Position numbers and translations under genes: made by a program. Positions 16,620-25,932 of a DNA stretch of 64,000 bases are shown in pieces. The notes beneath the pieces are model-generated. The model ran no database searches. It saw nothing but the letters and a program-made list of their open reading frames with translations, and was not told the origin of the DNA. Numbering within the stretch: the first letter of the stretch is position 1; each line of letters starts with the position of its first letter. This DNA is from Eisenbergiella sp963559585 (GTDB lineage Bacteria; Bacillota; Clostridia; Lachnospirales; Lachnospiraceae), in NCBI GenBank assembly GCA_963559585.1, contig CAUWLJ010000006.1:4241-68240 (forward strand), read 5' to 3'.

Positions 16620-19600
16620 GAAAAACAGGACGGCGGAGGATGGGCGGCAGACCGCTTTGGCGGCGGGGCTTGCACTGTGTGTGTTCGCCTTCCTTTTTCT
16701 GGTAAGAGATCTGTTTCCGGTAGGGGACGGCTCTGTGGTGCTGGTGGATCTGCATTCCCAGTATGTGCCGCTTCTGTACCGTTTCTACGATGTGGTGACG
16801 GGGGAGAAGAACCTGTTTCTGGATCTGAGCGTTTCCGGGGGAGCCTATCTGTATGCGGATACGGTGAACGAGCTGCTGAATCCCTTCAACTACATCCTGT
16901 TCCTGTTCGGGCGGGAACGGATCTGGCTGGCGGTGAACGTCCTTCTGGCCTGTTATGGGGCTGCGTCTGCGGCCTCCGCCTGTTTCTGTCTGCAGAGGCT
17001 GTGGCCGGGAAGGCGTGTGTGGAACGTCCCTCTCAGCCTTTGCTATGCCCTTTCCGGATACATGGCGGCCCAGTTCCAGATCATCCGCTGGATGTATTTT
17101 CCGGTTCTGTTCCCTTTGTTTCTTCTGGCCCTTCTGAGACTGCTGAAGGAGAAAAAATGGGGATTTTATGCCCTGCTTTTAGGCTATCAGCTTGCCCTCA
17201 GCCTTCAGCTTGGGGCGATGACGCTCCTTTTTACCCTGTTTGGAAGCGGCTTCTGGTTTCTGTATCATAAATGGGAAAAAGAGACTGCGGCGGCGCTGGC
17301 GGCGGGGACTGCGGCAGGGCTCCTTCTGTCCTCCGCTGTCCTTGTGCCAAATCTGCTTCAGCTGCTGAATTCCGTGCGGGCAGGAGAGAATCAGTCTTAT
17401 CTGGCGGTGATGCGCCAGCACGGTCTTGGGGATCTGTTCGAGAGGCTTTTTTTGTCGGTGCATCCGCTTCTGCTGGCAGCAGGGGTGGTGCTTCTGCTCA
17501 GAGGATGGAGAAAGGCGGCGGGGAGCAGAAAAGGGGAGGGCAGAAGAAGATGGGAGGGCAGTTCCGGCATGGCCAGAGAGCTGAAGCTCCTCCTGCTCTG
17601 GAACGGCTTCCTTCTCCTGACCGTAGCTGCCCAGCCCAGCAACCTGTTGTGGCATCTGGGCTCTTATATGTGCTTTCCCGTCCGCTATGCCTATATGCTC
17701 CTTTTTTCCCAGGTACTTCTGGTAAAATATCTGGCAGACCGGTATCTGCCCCAGGCCGGAGGAACGGCTGGCAGCGGCCCGGTCCCGGCGGCAGAAGGGA
17801 GCGTGGCAGCAGAAAGAAAAACGGAAGCAGATGAGCGTTCGGCGGCAAAAACGGGAAGAACAGCGTTGGCGGGCAGACTGTTTTCCGCTCTGGCGCTGTG
17901 TCTGGCGGCGCTTCTGTGCGCGGCGGCTCTGGCGCTGGCTGTAGAGTGGTCGGATCCTTTGAGCCAGGCCTTTTCCTCACTGGCGGTCAGCGGAGTGCCG
18001 GAGGCTGTGAAAAAGCTTCTGCTGATCCTGGCCGTCATGTTTGGCGCGGGGCTTATGGCGGCGGCCTGCGCAGGAGGGAAAGGCAGAATGCTTACCTTTG
18101 CGTCCTGCGTGATGGGGGCCGTCTATTTCCTGTGCGTTCTTCTGCCCCAGGATTACGGGATCCGTCAGATGAATGAGGCCGCCTACAGGCAGATGACGGC
18201 GGAATATGAGCAGAGAAAGGAAGAGGAACAGAAGCAGGCCCAGGCTGTCCGGGATGAGGGAGAAGGAGAGGCGGTCCTCAGTCAGGATGGCTCCGGCTTG
18301 AGCCCGTGCGGCTTCATCCGCCGGGAGGACGATCCAAAGCTTCCTCTGAATGCGCCTCTCGTCGCAGGCGGAAGCTCCATGACGGGCTATTTTCCCTCCG
18401 GGAGCGGGCGCGGGTATGCTGCGGCTATGAAGGGGCTGGGCTATCTGACCCCCTGGGTATCCACCAGGAGCCAGGGAGGGACGGTCCTGTCCGACCGGCT
18501 TCTGGGCATTGTGCGGGAGGAAAAAACGGGTGAGCCGTATGCAGAGGGGACTGCTGCCGGAAACGGGACGGGGGCAGTGCTGTCAGCAGAAGACAGGAGC
18601 CTGCCGGGCTCTGCCGGAATGCCGGTTTCCACCCGGGGAGTGCTTCTGTCAGGAGTGCTTCTTTCGGGAGACGTGCAGACGGTGGAAGCCGTCTATGAGG
18701 AGGCGGCAGCCCAGGGCCCCCTTGCGGCCCAGGAAGCCCTGGGCAGGCTCCTGACCGGGGAGACCGTACTGGAGCGGGCAGGGGAAGGGACGCTGACGAT
18801 GGAGGCGGACGGGAGCGTTTCGTGTGAGCTGGCAAAAGAGAGTGTGCTCTATCTGGATGCGACAGAGACTGCCCCCGGTTTTACGGTGTGGGTAAATGAA
18901 AAGGAGGTATGGCCGGGAGAGCATACCGGGGAGGATACCGGCCGGATCCTGTGCCTGGGCAGCTTTGCGGCGGGAGAGGTACAGATCAGGCTGACCGGGC
19001 AGAATGGGGAGACCATCCCCTTTCAGAGAGGAATGCTTGGGATCCTGGATGTGGACAGGCTGAGAACTGCCTGGGAAAGGATTGAGACGCCGATGGCCGG
19101 ACAGCTTGTTATCCGGGAGAGAAAAGGGGAGATCCGCGTCAGCTTTCCCGCCGGGGCAAAGGAGCGGAGCCTGTTCCTTCCCGTGGCCTGGCAGCCAGGC
19201 TGGAGCGTGACGGTAAACGGAGAGCCTGCGCAGGCAGAGCCGGTCTTTGGCGGCTTTCTGGGGGTGGAGCTTCCGGCAGAGCCGGAGGGAGGGGAGACGG
19301 AAGCGGTATTCCGTTTCCTTGCTCCCGGTCTGAAAACAGGGCTGTGCCTGACGGCGCTTGGCTGCTTCCTTCTGGCGGCGGGGGCCTGGACGGCCCGGAG
19401 CAGGCGGCGAGACGGTCACAGCAAAACCGGAAAGGCCGGTGAGAGGGTTCAGACCGTACTGGGAACTGCGTATGTGGTGATTCTGACAGCGGGGGTGCTT
19501 GGCATCTACCTGATTCCCAACGCCGGGCTGGCGGTGAACGTACTGCTTCGGCTTTCCGGCGTGCAGGAGAAGCAGGCGGCGGCATCAGGCCCTTCTTTTC

Positions 19601-21840
19601 AGATTGCTCAGATAGAGGAGCAGGAGGAGGGCATCCGCGTACAGATGGTGGAGGAAAACCTGATGCTGGATAAGCGCGTCCGTGTGAAGGCTGACAGCGA
19701 GGAGGGCGGGAGCTTTAAGGCGGAGCTTGTAAAGGACGGAGTGACGGATGAGGGGGAAAACCGCTGGTCATCGGAGAACGACTGGGAGGATAACGAGCAC
19801 TGGCTTCAGGCAGACTTTTCCAGAGAGGTTCCCATCGTCTGCGTGAAGCTTTACTGGGAGCGCACCAACGTGTGCGAATACGCCCTGGAGTATTCCGGGG
19901 ATGGAAGGGAATGGAAAAGCGCGGCCCATTTCCAGGCTCCTCCGGCCGAAAAGGAGCAGACCATCTGGCTGGAAAGCCCGATACAGGCCCGGTATCTGCG
20001 GCTGCATGTGTGGGATGTGACGAAGGAGGAGGATGACCTCAGCCTGTATTATCAGAACGTTTCCCTGCATGAGATGGAGGTCTATGGGAAATCGGCGGGA
20101 AGCCTGCTGATTCAGGCGGAGCCGGTGGAGCGGGGATACGGACGAAGGCTGAAGCTTCCCCAGGTTCCGGAGCCCTACAGTCTCCGTTTTGGTGGAGCAG
20201 ACTATGCCAATGTGGTGGATGAGGACGGCAAAATAGCGGACACGCTTTCGGGCGTGGAGGTGAGCCTGGGCTTCATCCTGGAAAGGGACGGCATGGAATG
20301 GGAGCTTCCCGGACTGAAGGTGATGCTTCCCGGAGTGGAAGAGGCGGAACAGACGGATCGGGAAACGCGGGAGGCCTTCCAGACCTTGAAGGAGGCGGCA
20401 GAGTGGAAGGCTGCGGAGGGCTGGATAAGGCTGTCTGCGGACATGGAGATCCTGCCGGAGGGCGTCCTGAACGTACAGGATCAGGAAACACTGGAACGTA
20501 TGGCAGTGATTTTTGAGGAGGAGCTGTCTGCCGTCCTGCCTTCCGATGAGGAGACGAGAGGGCAGGAGGACGGCGTCCCCAGTGTGGGAACGGTCCGCCT
20601 TGTACTGACTCAGGAGGAGAACCATCTGGGAGAGGAGGGCTGCGAGCTTCGGATCGGAAAGGAGGAAATCCGGATCAGGGCGAATACCTGCCAGGGCATA
20701 CGCTGGGGCTGCATCACCCTTCTGGAGCTGCTGGAGGAGACCAAAGTCCATACGCCGGGAGAGGATGCCTCCAGTCCGGGAGAGGGCGCTTTCATTCCCC
20801 AGGGTACCCTGCGGGATTACCCACGCTATGAGGTGAGAGGCTTCGGCATCGACGTGGGCAGACGCCCTATTTCCATGGAGCTGCTTCGCGAGATGGTAAA
20901 GGAGCTTTCCCGCCACAGGATGAACACCCTCCAGATCCATTTAAATGACAACCAGATCATTTCCCAGAGCGGGTACGACGGTACCCTGGAGGGAGCAAGA
21001 AGCCTGTACGCAGGCTTCCGCCTGGAGTCAGACCTGAAAAACGAGGAGGGCGTGGGGATCACCTCCACCGACCTGTATTACACCAAGGAAGAATTTATGG
21101 ATCTGATCGAGGAGGCGGCGGCCTACGGAGTGGAGATCGTCCCTGAGATCGACACCCCGGCCCACAGCCTGGCGCTCACCAGGGTTTTCCCGGAGCTTGG
21201 AATGACGGGAGACCCGGAGGCGGCTGACATGCTGGATCTGTCCAAAAGGGAAGCGGTGGAGCTGGGAAAAACGCTGTGGAAGGAATACCTGACGGCTCCC
21301 ACAGAGGGGGAGAAGGCTGTGTTTGCAGACTGTCCCACGCTTCATCTGGGAATGGATGAATATTTTGGAGACGCAAAGGACTATCTGGCCTATCTGGAGG
21401 AGCTGACGGCCTGTGTGGCCCGGCTTGCCCCGGAGAAGGAGCTGCGCATCTGGGGAAGCCTGTCCATGAAGGGCGGGGATTTAAGCGGAATATCCCGCGG
21501 CATCCAGATGCAGATCTGGGATACCGCATGGGCCGATCCGGAGGATATGTACGAAGCGGGATTTTCCCTGATCCATTCCCTCAGCAGCAGCCTTTATCTG
21601 ATACCGGGAGGCGGGTACGACTGGCTGGATCTGGAATTCCTTCAGGAGGAGTGGGAACCAAACGTTTACAGCACGCCGGAGCGGGAGTGGGTGATCCCGG
21701 ACTGGTCTCCCAGATGCCTGGGGGCCTGCTACATGATGTGGAACGACTGGGCGGTTATCCAGGGAGAGGAGATCACGGAGGAAGGGCTGCTTTGCCGCTT
21801 CCGTGAGCCGCTGCCGGTGATTGCGGATAAGCTATGGTAA
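16591..21840 (+). CDS. YfhO-type membrane protein fused to F5/8C-like module and GH20 hexosaminidase
   Basis: This single unbroken frame encodes 1749 residues. The start is ATG 16591 behind GGAGGGAGGG. Residues about 20-980 form a YfhO-like polytopic domain: an early VDLHSQYVPLLYRF loop, many helices, large outside loops and a last pair of helices near 915 and 965. Residues about 1030-1168 look like an F5/8C (CBM32-like) module (HWLQADFSREVPIVCVKLYW ... ARYLRLHVWD). Residues about 1215-1400 fit the GH20 accessory domain. From about 1410 to the end lies a GH20 barrel with RGFGIDVGRRPISME, LQIHLNDNQ, EIVPEIDTPAHS and the catalytic pair in HLGMDEYFG (D1589, E1590). YfhO proteins are tied to glycosylation of cell-wall polymers, and GH20 removes terminal hexosamines by substrate-assisted catalysis. 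The fusion implies a membrane-tethered exo-hexosaminidase. YfhO alone is usually about 850-900 residues. Confidence 0.85.
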   Translation: MGSCGRRSFKKNRTAEDGRQTALAAGLALCVFAFLFLVRDLFPVGDGSVVLVDLHSQYVPLLYRFYDVVTGEKNLFLDLSVSGGAYLYADTVNELLNPFNYILFLFGRERIWLAVNVLLACYGAASAASACFCLQRLWPGRRVWNVPLSLCYALSGYMAAQFQIIRWMYFPVLFPLFLLALLRLLKEKKWGFYALLLGYQLALSLQLGAMTLLFTLFGSGFWFLYHKWEKETAAALAAGTAAGLLLSSAVLVPNLLQLLNSVRAGENQSYLAVMRQHGLGDLFERLFLSVHPLLLAAGVVLLLRGWRKAAGSRKGEGRRRWEGSSGMARELKLLLLWNGFLLLTVAAQPSNLLWHLGSYMCFPVRYAYMLLFSQVLLVKYLADRYLPQAGGTAGSGPVPAAEGSVAAERKTEADERSAAKTGRTALAGRLFSALALCLAALLCAAALALAVEWSDPLSQAFSSLAVSGVPEAVKKLLLILAVMFGAGLMAAACAGGKGRMLTFASCVMGAVYFLCVLLPQDYGIRQMNEAAYRQMTAEYEQRKEEEQKQAQAVRDEGEGEAVLSQDGSGLSPCGFIRREDDPKLPLNAPLVAGGSSMTGYFPSGSGRGYAAAMKGLGYLTPWVSTRSQGGTVLSDRLLGIVREEKTGEPYAEGTAAGNGTGAVLSAEDRSLPGSAGMPVSTRGVLLSGVLLSGDVQTVEAVYEEAAAQGPLAAQEALGRLLTGETVLERAGEGTLTMEADGSVSCELAKESVLYLDATETAPGFTVWVNEKEVWPGEHTGEDTGRILCLGSFAAGEVQIRLTGQNGETIPFQRGMLGILDVDRLRTAWERIETPMAGQLVIRERKGEIRVSFPAGAKERSLFLPVAWQPGWSVTVNGEPAQAEPVFGGFLGVELPAEPEGGETEAVFRFLAPGLKTGLCLTALGCFLLAAGAWTARSRRRDGHSKTGKAGERVQTVLGTAYVVILTAGVLGIYLIPNAGLAVNVLLRLSGVQEKQAAASGPSFQIAQIEEQEEGIRVQMVEENLMLDKRVRVKADSEEGGSFKAELVKDGVTDEGENRWSSENDWEDNEHWLQADFSREVPIVCVKLYWERTNVCEYALEYSGDGREWKSAAHFQAPPAEKEQTIWLESPIQARYLRLHVWDVTKEEDDLSLYYQNVSLHEMEVYGKSAGSLLIQAEPVERGYGRRLKLPQVPEPYSLRFGGADYANVVDEDGKIADTLSGVEVSLGFILERDGMEWELPGLKVMLPGVEEAEQTDRETREAFQTLKEAAEWKAAEGWIRLSADMEILPEGVLNVQDQETLERMAVIFEEELSAVLPSDEETRGQEDGVPSVGTVRLVLTQEENHLGEEGCELRIGKEEIRIRANTCQGIRWGCITLLELLEETKVHTPGEDASSPGEGAFIPQGTLRDYPRYEVRGFGIDVGRRPISMELLREMVKELSRHRMNTLQIHLNDNQIISQSGYDGTLEGARSLYAGFRLESDLKNEEGVGITSTDLYYTKEEFMDLIEEAAAYGVEIVPEIDTPAHSLALTRVFPELGMTGDPEAADMLDLSKREAVELGKTLWKEYLTAPTEGEKAVFADCPTLHLGMDEYFGDAKDYLAYLEELTACVARLAPEKELRIWGSLSMKGGDLSGISRGIQMQIWDTAWADPEDMYEAGFSLIHSLSSSLYLIPGGGYDWLDLEFLQEEWEPNVYSTPEREWVIPDWSPRCLGACYMMWNDWAVIQGEEITEEGLLCRFREPLPVIADKLW

Positions 21841-21884
21841 CTTAACAAGCACCAAAAAGAATCCCTTGTGAGATGGAGGTAACG

Positions 21885-22895
21885 ATGAAAAGACAAAGCA
21901 GAAGACTACTGGCAGCACTTGCAGGATGCCTGTGCACCTTCCTGCTGGTTACAGGAAAAGCAGAGGCCGCAGAGCAGGCAGGCGGGATCAGCGTGGAGGC
22001 CTATACGGCTCCCGTCCAGGTTCAGACGGCCTGTACGGTCTGGCAGGAGCCGGGCGGGGAGGAGGCTGCGCTGGGGCAGCTGGCTGTGGGAGAGACGCTG
22101 AATGCCTGCGGCATTGCAGAAGGAGGCTGGCTGCAGGTGGTGTATGGAAATGGGATCGGATATGCCCGGGCGGATGCGCTGACCCCGATTCCTGCTGATC
22201 AGGCCATGCTGGCCGCACTGGCAGCCCAGGCCGCTTTTGTGAAGGAGAATCTGCCGGCCCAGGGAATGGGGGAGCCGATCCCTGAGAACGGCCAGCCTGC
22301 GGCTTCCCAGACTCCTGCGGGGCCAGACGGGCTTCCCATAAATCCGTCCTCCCAGCCCCTCCTGTCCCCGGGGGGAAACGTGATCCTGGCTGGGGACTCC
22401 AGGGTGGGGCAGATGGCGAATGCGGTGGGAGGCTCCGCCGCCTGGCCCGGCGTGGCCTTTGTGGCCTGCTACGGCGGCGGTGTGGAATGGCTTTCCCAGC
22501 CTGTGGCCAAAAAGGAAATCGATGCCTTTGTGACGCCAGGCTCCGTGATCATCCTGAACTATGGAGTGAACGACCTGTCCAAACACACGGAATATATCGA
22601 TGTGATCAACCGTTACAGCCGGGAATGGATTCAGGAGGGGGCTGCGGTTTTCTTTGCTTCCGTTGGCCCGGTGGGCGAGAATGAGTATGGAAAGCGGAAC
22701 TGGGCCGTGGAGTATTTCAATGATAAGCTTTTTGATCATTTAAACGGCCAGATCGGCAGGATCGACCTGTATGCCTACCTGACCGCGGCAGGCTGTCAGA
22801 TGGAAGCTGACGGCATCCATTTTACGCCGGACACCTCAGCCAGGATTTTTACCTTTCTGATGAACAGCATCGGATACAGGAAGCCTGAGGCCTGA
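21885..22895 (+). CDS. Secreted SGNH/GDSL hydrolase with SH3-like domain
   Basis: The 336-residue protein starts at ATG 21885 behind GGAGGTAACG. Its signal peptide (LLAALAGCLCTFLLVTGKAEA) ends near residue 32. An SH3b-like segment follows, including TVWQEPGGEEAALGQLAVGE and GWLQVVYGNGIGYARA. From about residue 165 an SGNH esterase domain contains ILAGDSRVGQM (block I GDS), NYGVND (block III) and ADGIHFTPD (block V D-x-x-H). Such enzymes remove O-acetyl groups from surface glycans or peptidoglycan. The acyltransferase-3 gene follows after 19 bases, so adding and removing acyl groups are probably coordinated. Confidence 0.85.
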   Translation: MKRQSRRLLAALAGCLCTFLLVTGKAEAAEQAGGISVEAYTAPVQVQTACTVWQEPGGEEAALGQLAVGETLNACGIAEGGWLQVVYGNGIGYARADALTPIPADQAMLAALAAQAAFVKENLPAQGMGEPIPENGQPAASQTPAGPDGLPINPSSQPLLSPGGNVILAGDSRVGQMANAVGGSAAWPGVAFVACYGGGVEWLSQPVAKKEIDAFVTPGSVIILNYGVNDLSKHTEYIDVINRYSREWIQEGAAVFFASVGPVGENEYGKRNWAVEYFNDKLFDHLNGQIGRIDLYAYLTAAGCQMEADGIHFTPDTSARIFTFLMNSIGYRKPEA

Positions 22896-22914
22896 GTGGA
22901 AAAGGAGCGCATAA

Positions 22915-24030
22915 GTGAAACGATACGACAACATTCAGCTGCTTCGTGTCCTGGCCTGTCTGGGCGTCTTTACGGCCCACCTTGCGCCGAAAATGGGGGC
23001 GCAGGGCGCCGTGGCCAGAGCGGCAAACTTCGGCGCGTCCGGCGTTTACCTGTTCTTTCTGGTCAGCGCTTTTCTGGCCTGCGGCACATGGAGCGGGCGC
23101 AGCCTGAGCGGCGTGCCGGGCTATTATCTCCGGCGGACCTTTCGGATCCTTCCCCTGTACTATGGAGTGATCCTTTACCAGTTCCTTCTGCACACCTTCC
23201 TTTTAAAGGACGTGCCTCCTGACCCGGAGGGGCTTTTATGGCTTCGTTACCTGCTTTTGACCAACGCCTTTCTTCCCGGGCCGGACAATTTCTGGTCGAA
23301 TCTGTCGGCTACCTGGACCATCAGCCTGTTTCTGGTCTTTTACCTGTGCGCTCCCTTTCTGGTGCGTACCGTGGAGGCGGGATGGAGGAAAAGGATGATG
23401 TCAAATGGAAATGAGGAGAAAAAAAGGCGGAATACAGACAGCGCCCTTGTTTTGCGGGCCGCGCTCCTTTACCTGGCTTCTATCCTTCTCCAGCAGCTCT
23501 GGAACCGGTCAGAATATGCAGGATATATGATGTGCTTTTATTATCTGCACTTTTTCCTGCTGGGCATTCTGGTGTGGTATCTGGCCAGGCTTGCAGACAG
23601 GTGGAAGGCCGCGGCGGTTCTGGCGGGCGTATTCGCGGCGGCGGCTCTGCTCCTCGTCCTCTTCTTTGACGGCGTGCCCTATTTTACCGGCGTATCCTGG
23701 TTCTACGCCGTTATTCTGCTCCTTTCCATGGATTTTTCCTGGGGGTGGGCAGAGCGGCTTGGAGAAAGGGGAAGGAGGGCGGCGGAGGAGGTCAGAAAAG
23801 GACTTGCATTGCTGGACAGACACTCCTACGCCATCTATCTGGTTCATCCAGCGGTGATCGAAGGGCTTGAGCTGGTGATGGCCCGCGTGCCCCTTGGCCC
23901 TGTGGCGGTGGGTGCGGCGGCGGTGTCCCTGACTGCGGCGGGCGTGGCAGCAGCCGGGCGGCTGATCGAGAGGCCAGCAGCCCTGCTTATGAAAAGATTA
24001 ACAGCCGGAAATGCTCCGGCAGGGAGGTAA
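22915..24030 (+). CDS. Acyltransferase family 3 (OafA/YrhL-like) O-acyltransferase
   Basis: The 371-residue membrane protein opens with the family signature YDNIQLLRVLACLGVFTAHL, where the histidine of TAHL is the likely catalytic residue. About ten helices follow, with RRTFRILPLYY in a cytoplasmic loop and SYAIYLVHPAVI near the end. Members move acyl groups, often acetyl, onto exported sugars. The GTG start at 22915 has AAGGAG nine bases upstream. It lies just after the SGNH esterase gene and six bases before lemA. The acceptor is unknown. Confidence 0.88.
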   Translation: MKRYDNIQLLRVLACLGVFTAHLAPKMGAQGAVARAANFGASGVYLFFLVSAFLACGTWSGRSLSGVPGYYLRRTFRILPLYYGVILYQFLLHTFLLKDVPPDPEGLLWLRYLLLTNAFLPGPDNFWSNLSATWTISLFLVFYLCAPFLVRTVEAGWRKRMMSNGNEEKKRRNTDSALVLRAALLYLASILLQQLWNRSEYAGYMMCFYYLHFFLLGILVWYLARLADRWKAAAVLAGVFAAAALLLVLFFDGVPYFTGVSWFYAVILLLSMDFSWGWAERLGERGRRAAEEVRKGLALLDRHSYAIYLVHPAVIEGLELVMARVPLGPVAVGAAAVSLTAAGVAAAGRLIERPAALLMKRLTAGNAPAGR

Positions 24031-24035
24031 ATAAG

Positions 24036-24749
24036 ATGATTGTGATAGGAATTTTACTGATTGTGCTGGTTCTGTTTTTTGTGGTATGCTACAACCGCCT
24101 CCGTCGGCTTGGGGTGAAGGTGGAGGAGAGCAGCTCCGGAATTGATGTGGCGCTGGAGAAGCGTTACGATCTGCTCTCAGAGGAACTGGAGGCAGTGAAA
24201 AAATTTTTACAGCATGAATACGAGACTTACACGGCAGTGGCTGCCGCCCGCGCGGGTACAGAGATGGAGGAGAAAAGACTGGAGGCCCAGGGTCGTCTGA
24301 CAGAGGAAATGCTGAAGGAGATGGAGCGGGAGGTAACACGGCAGACGGAAGCCATGGAGCAGATTGCAGGGGAAATGGGAGAGGCACGCCAGGAGCAGGA
24401 TGGCCAGAAGGACGCGCCGCAGCCGGGGGCGCAGGAGAGCCGAATGGACCGCCTGACCCATATCCATCACAGCCTGGGCAGCGTGAAAAGCGCTGTGGAC
24501 GCTCTTTCCGAGCAGTATCCGGTTCTTTACTCTGCGGCCTCCATGGAACATTTCCAGCGGGATATTCTGAATACGGAGGAGCATCTGCAGGCGGCCAGAA
24601 GACTGTACAATGCCAACGCTTCCCTCTATAATCAGACCCTTGCCTCTATTCCCTACGTACTGTTTGCCGGAATATGCGGCATGAAACGGGCAGCTTTTTA
24701 TGAGGTGGAGGAAAAAAAGAAGGAAGTCCGCATAAGCTTTGACAAATAA
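24036..24749 (+). CDS. LemA family protein
   Basis: The 237-residue product has one N-terminal membrane helix (VIGILLIVLVLFFVVCYNRL) and the LemA helical bundle: GIDVALEKRYDLLSEELEAV, YETYTAVAAARAG and the C-terminal ARRLYNANASLYNQTL. It is longer than the usual 180-200 residues because of a charged Gln/Glu-rich insert around residues 85-140. LemA proteins are membrane-anchored with a helical domain, and their role is not settled. A DUF3137 gene follows, a pairing known from other Firmicutes. The intervening 166 bases carry a structured two-copy element. Confidence 0.88.
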   Translation: MIVIGILLIVLVLFFVVCYNRLRRLGVKVEESSSGIDVALEKRYDLLSEELEAVKKFLQHEYETYTAVAAARAGTEMEEKRLEAQGRLTEEMLKEMEREVTRQTEAMEQIAGEMGEARQEQDGQKDAPQPGAQESRMDRLTHIHHSLGSVKSAVDALSEQYPVLYSAASMEHFQRDILNTEEHLQAARRLYNANASLYNQTLASIPYVLFAGICGMKRAAFYEVEEKKKEVRISFDK

Positions 24750-24810
24750 CAGCCGTTATCAGGGAAAGGGGAAGATTGAAAATCAGCTTGATGGCTTATT
24801 TTCAATTAAC

Positions 24811-24908
24811 AGTTTTGTGCCGGAGCGTCACAAAACTGTGCGGATCGCAGGCGGGAAAACGATGCGTGCTTTCTCGCCGCGGCCGAAGCCGAAACGCTCC
24901 GGTATGGA
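24811..24908 (+). ncRNA. Candidate structured RNA leader, copy 1 (before DUF3137 gene)
   Basis: AGTTTTGTG (24811-24819) and CACAAAACT (24829-24837) make a perfect 9-bp stem around the loop CCGGAGCGT. A second hairpin GGCGGGAAA/TTTCTCGCC follows (24850-24878). Then ACGCTCCGG (24894-24902) is exactly complementary to the first loop and abuts the ribosome site GGAGG at 24906-24910. A pseudoknot could therefore occlude or expose translation start. The same arrangement occurs at 54455-54536. It matches no RNA class that I can name. Confidence 0.5.
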
Positions 24909-24915
24909 GGTAAAT

Positions 24916-25932
24916 ATGGAAAAAACAGCAGCGGCAATCAGAGGAGAGGAACTGGAAAATCTGCGCAGGAGGGCGGTAAGCCGCCATAAGGCCCTGTTTC
25001 GTATTCCGGTTTTGGTTTTTGTGCTCCTGTTACTTTTGGAGCTTATTTTTAACCGGCACGGTCTGCTTGGGCTGCTGACAGGAGCCCTTTCCGGCCCGTC
25101 AGCGGCCGGCGCGCTTTTACACTTGGCGGGCGGGGTGATGCTTGCCCTGACGGTGGCGGCGGCCTCCTTCTGCCTGTTTTATCTTTTCGGCTGGAGAAAG
25201 TGCTATGACCGTTTTAACATCTGCTTTAAGAGCAGATACGTGCTCCAGACGCTGAAAGAGGTGCCTGAATTTTCGGATCTGAGCTATGAGAGCGCGCAGG
25301 GCCAGTTTTCCTTTCAGGAGCTGAGTGAAATCGGCGTGGTGCCCATGGGAGAGCAGAGCCTCTTTCGGACGACGGACAGGCTGGAGGGGAAGCTGGGAAA
25401 GGTGGCCTTCCGCTCAGGAAACATAACCACGGCAGAGCCCTCCGCATCCAGGAGGCAGACCACGCCCACGGAGCTTTTCAACGGCCAGATCCTTGCATTT
25501 TCCCTGTTTGATGACCGTAAAATCAGCGAGGGCCGTCTCCAGGTGCTGCCGGAGAAGGTGTCGAAGCAGATGCGCAGGGAAGCGCACAGGGTGGAGACGG
25601 AAAATATGGCTTTTAACGCGCGCTTTTCCGTATATACGCAGGATGAACACAACGCCTTTTATATACTGACACCTCAGGTGATCGAACGGATCATGGAATT
25701 TGCGGAGGCAGCCGGAGAAAACGTGTTCCTGGTATTTGAGGGCCCCTGCCTGTATGTGGGCGTACAGCAGTTCCGCCAGCCCTTTGACGCCTTTCTGGAT
25801 ATTCCGCTTGAGGAGCAGAGGAAAAATATTCTGGAGGACAGCCGCATGATGCTCTGTGCAGGGGAGATTCTGATACAGGCAGGAAAGAATGAGAGGCAGA
25901 AAAAAGGTAACAGTTCAGCCATATCGGTTTGA
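24916..25932 (+). CDS. DUF3137 domain membrane protein
   Basis: This is a 338-residue partner of LemA. ATG 24916 has GGAGG at 24906-24910; a TTG at 24739 would read through the structured element and is unlikely. Two membrane helices (residues about 30-50 and 65-90) are followed by a cytoplasmic DUF3137 domain with DLSYESAQGQFSFQELSEIG, ELFNGQILAFSLFD and ENVFLVFEGPCLYVGV. The last residues (NSSAISV) are encoded by the inserted repeat at 25907. The likely ancestral end, KKGVAF and stop, is still readable in the duplicate at 26090-26111. Function is unknown. Confidence 0.85.
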   Translation: MEKTAAAIRGEELENLRRRAVSRHKALFRIPVLVFVLLLLLELIFNRHGLLGLLTGALSGPSAAGALLHLAGGVMLALTVAAASFCLFYLFGWRKCYDRFNICFKSRYVLQTLKEVPEFSDLSYESAQGQFSFQELSEIGVVPMGEQSLFRTTDRLEGKLGKVAFRSGNITTAEPSASRRQTTPTELFNGQILAFSLFDDRKISEGRLQVLPEKVSKQMRREAHRVETENMAFNARFSVYTQDEHNAFYILTPQVIERIMEFAEAAGENVFLVFEGPCLYVGVQQFRQPFDAFLDIPLEEQRKNILEDSRMMLCAGEILIQAGKNERQKKGNSSAISV

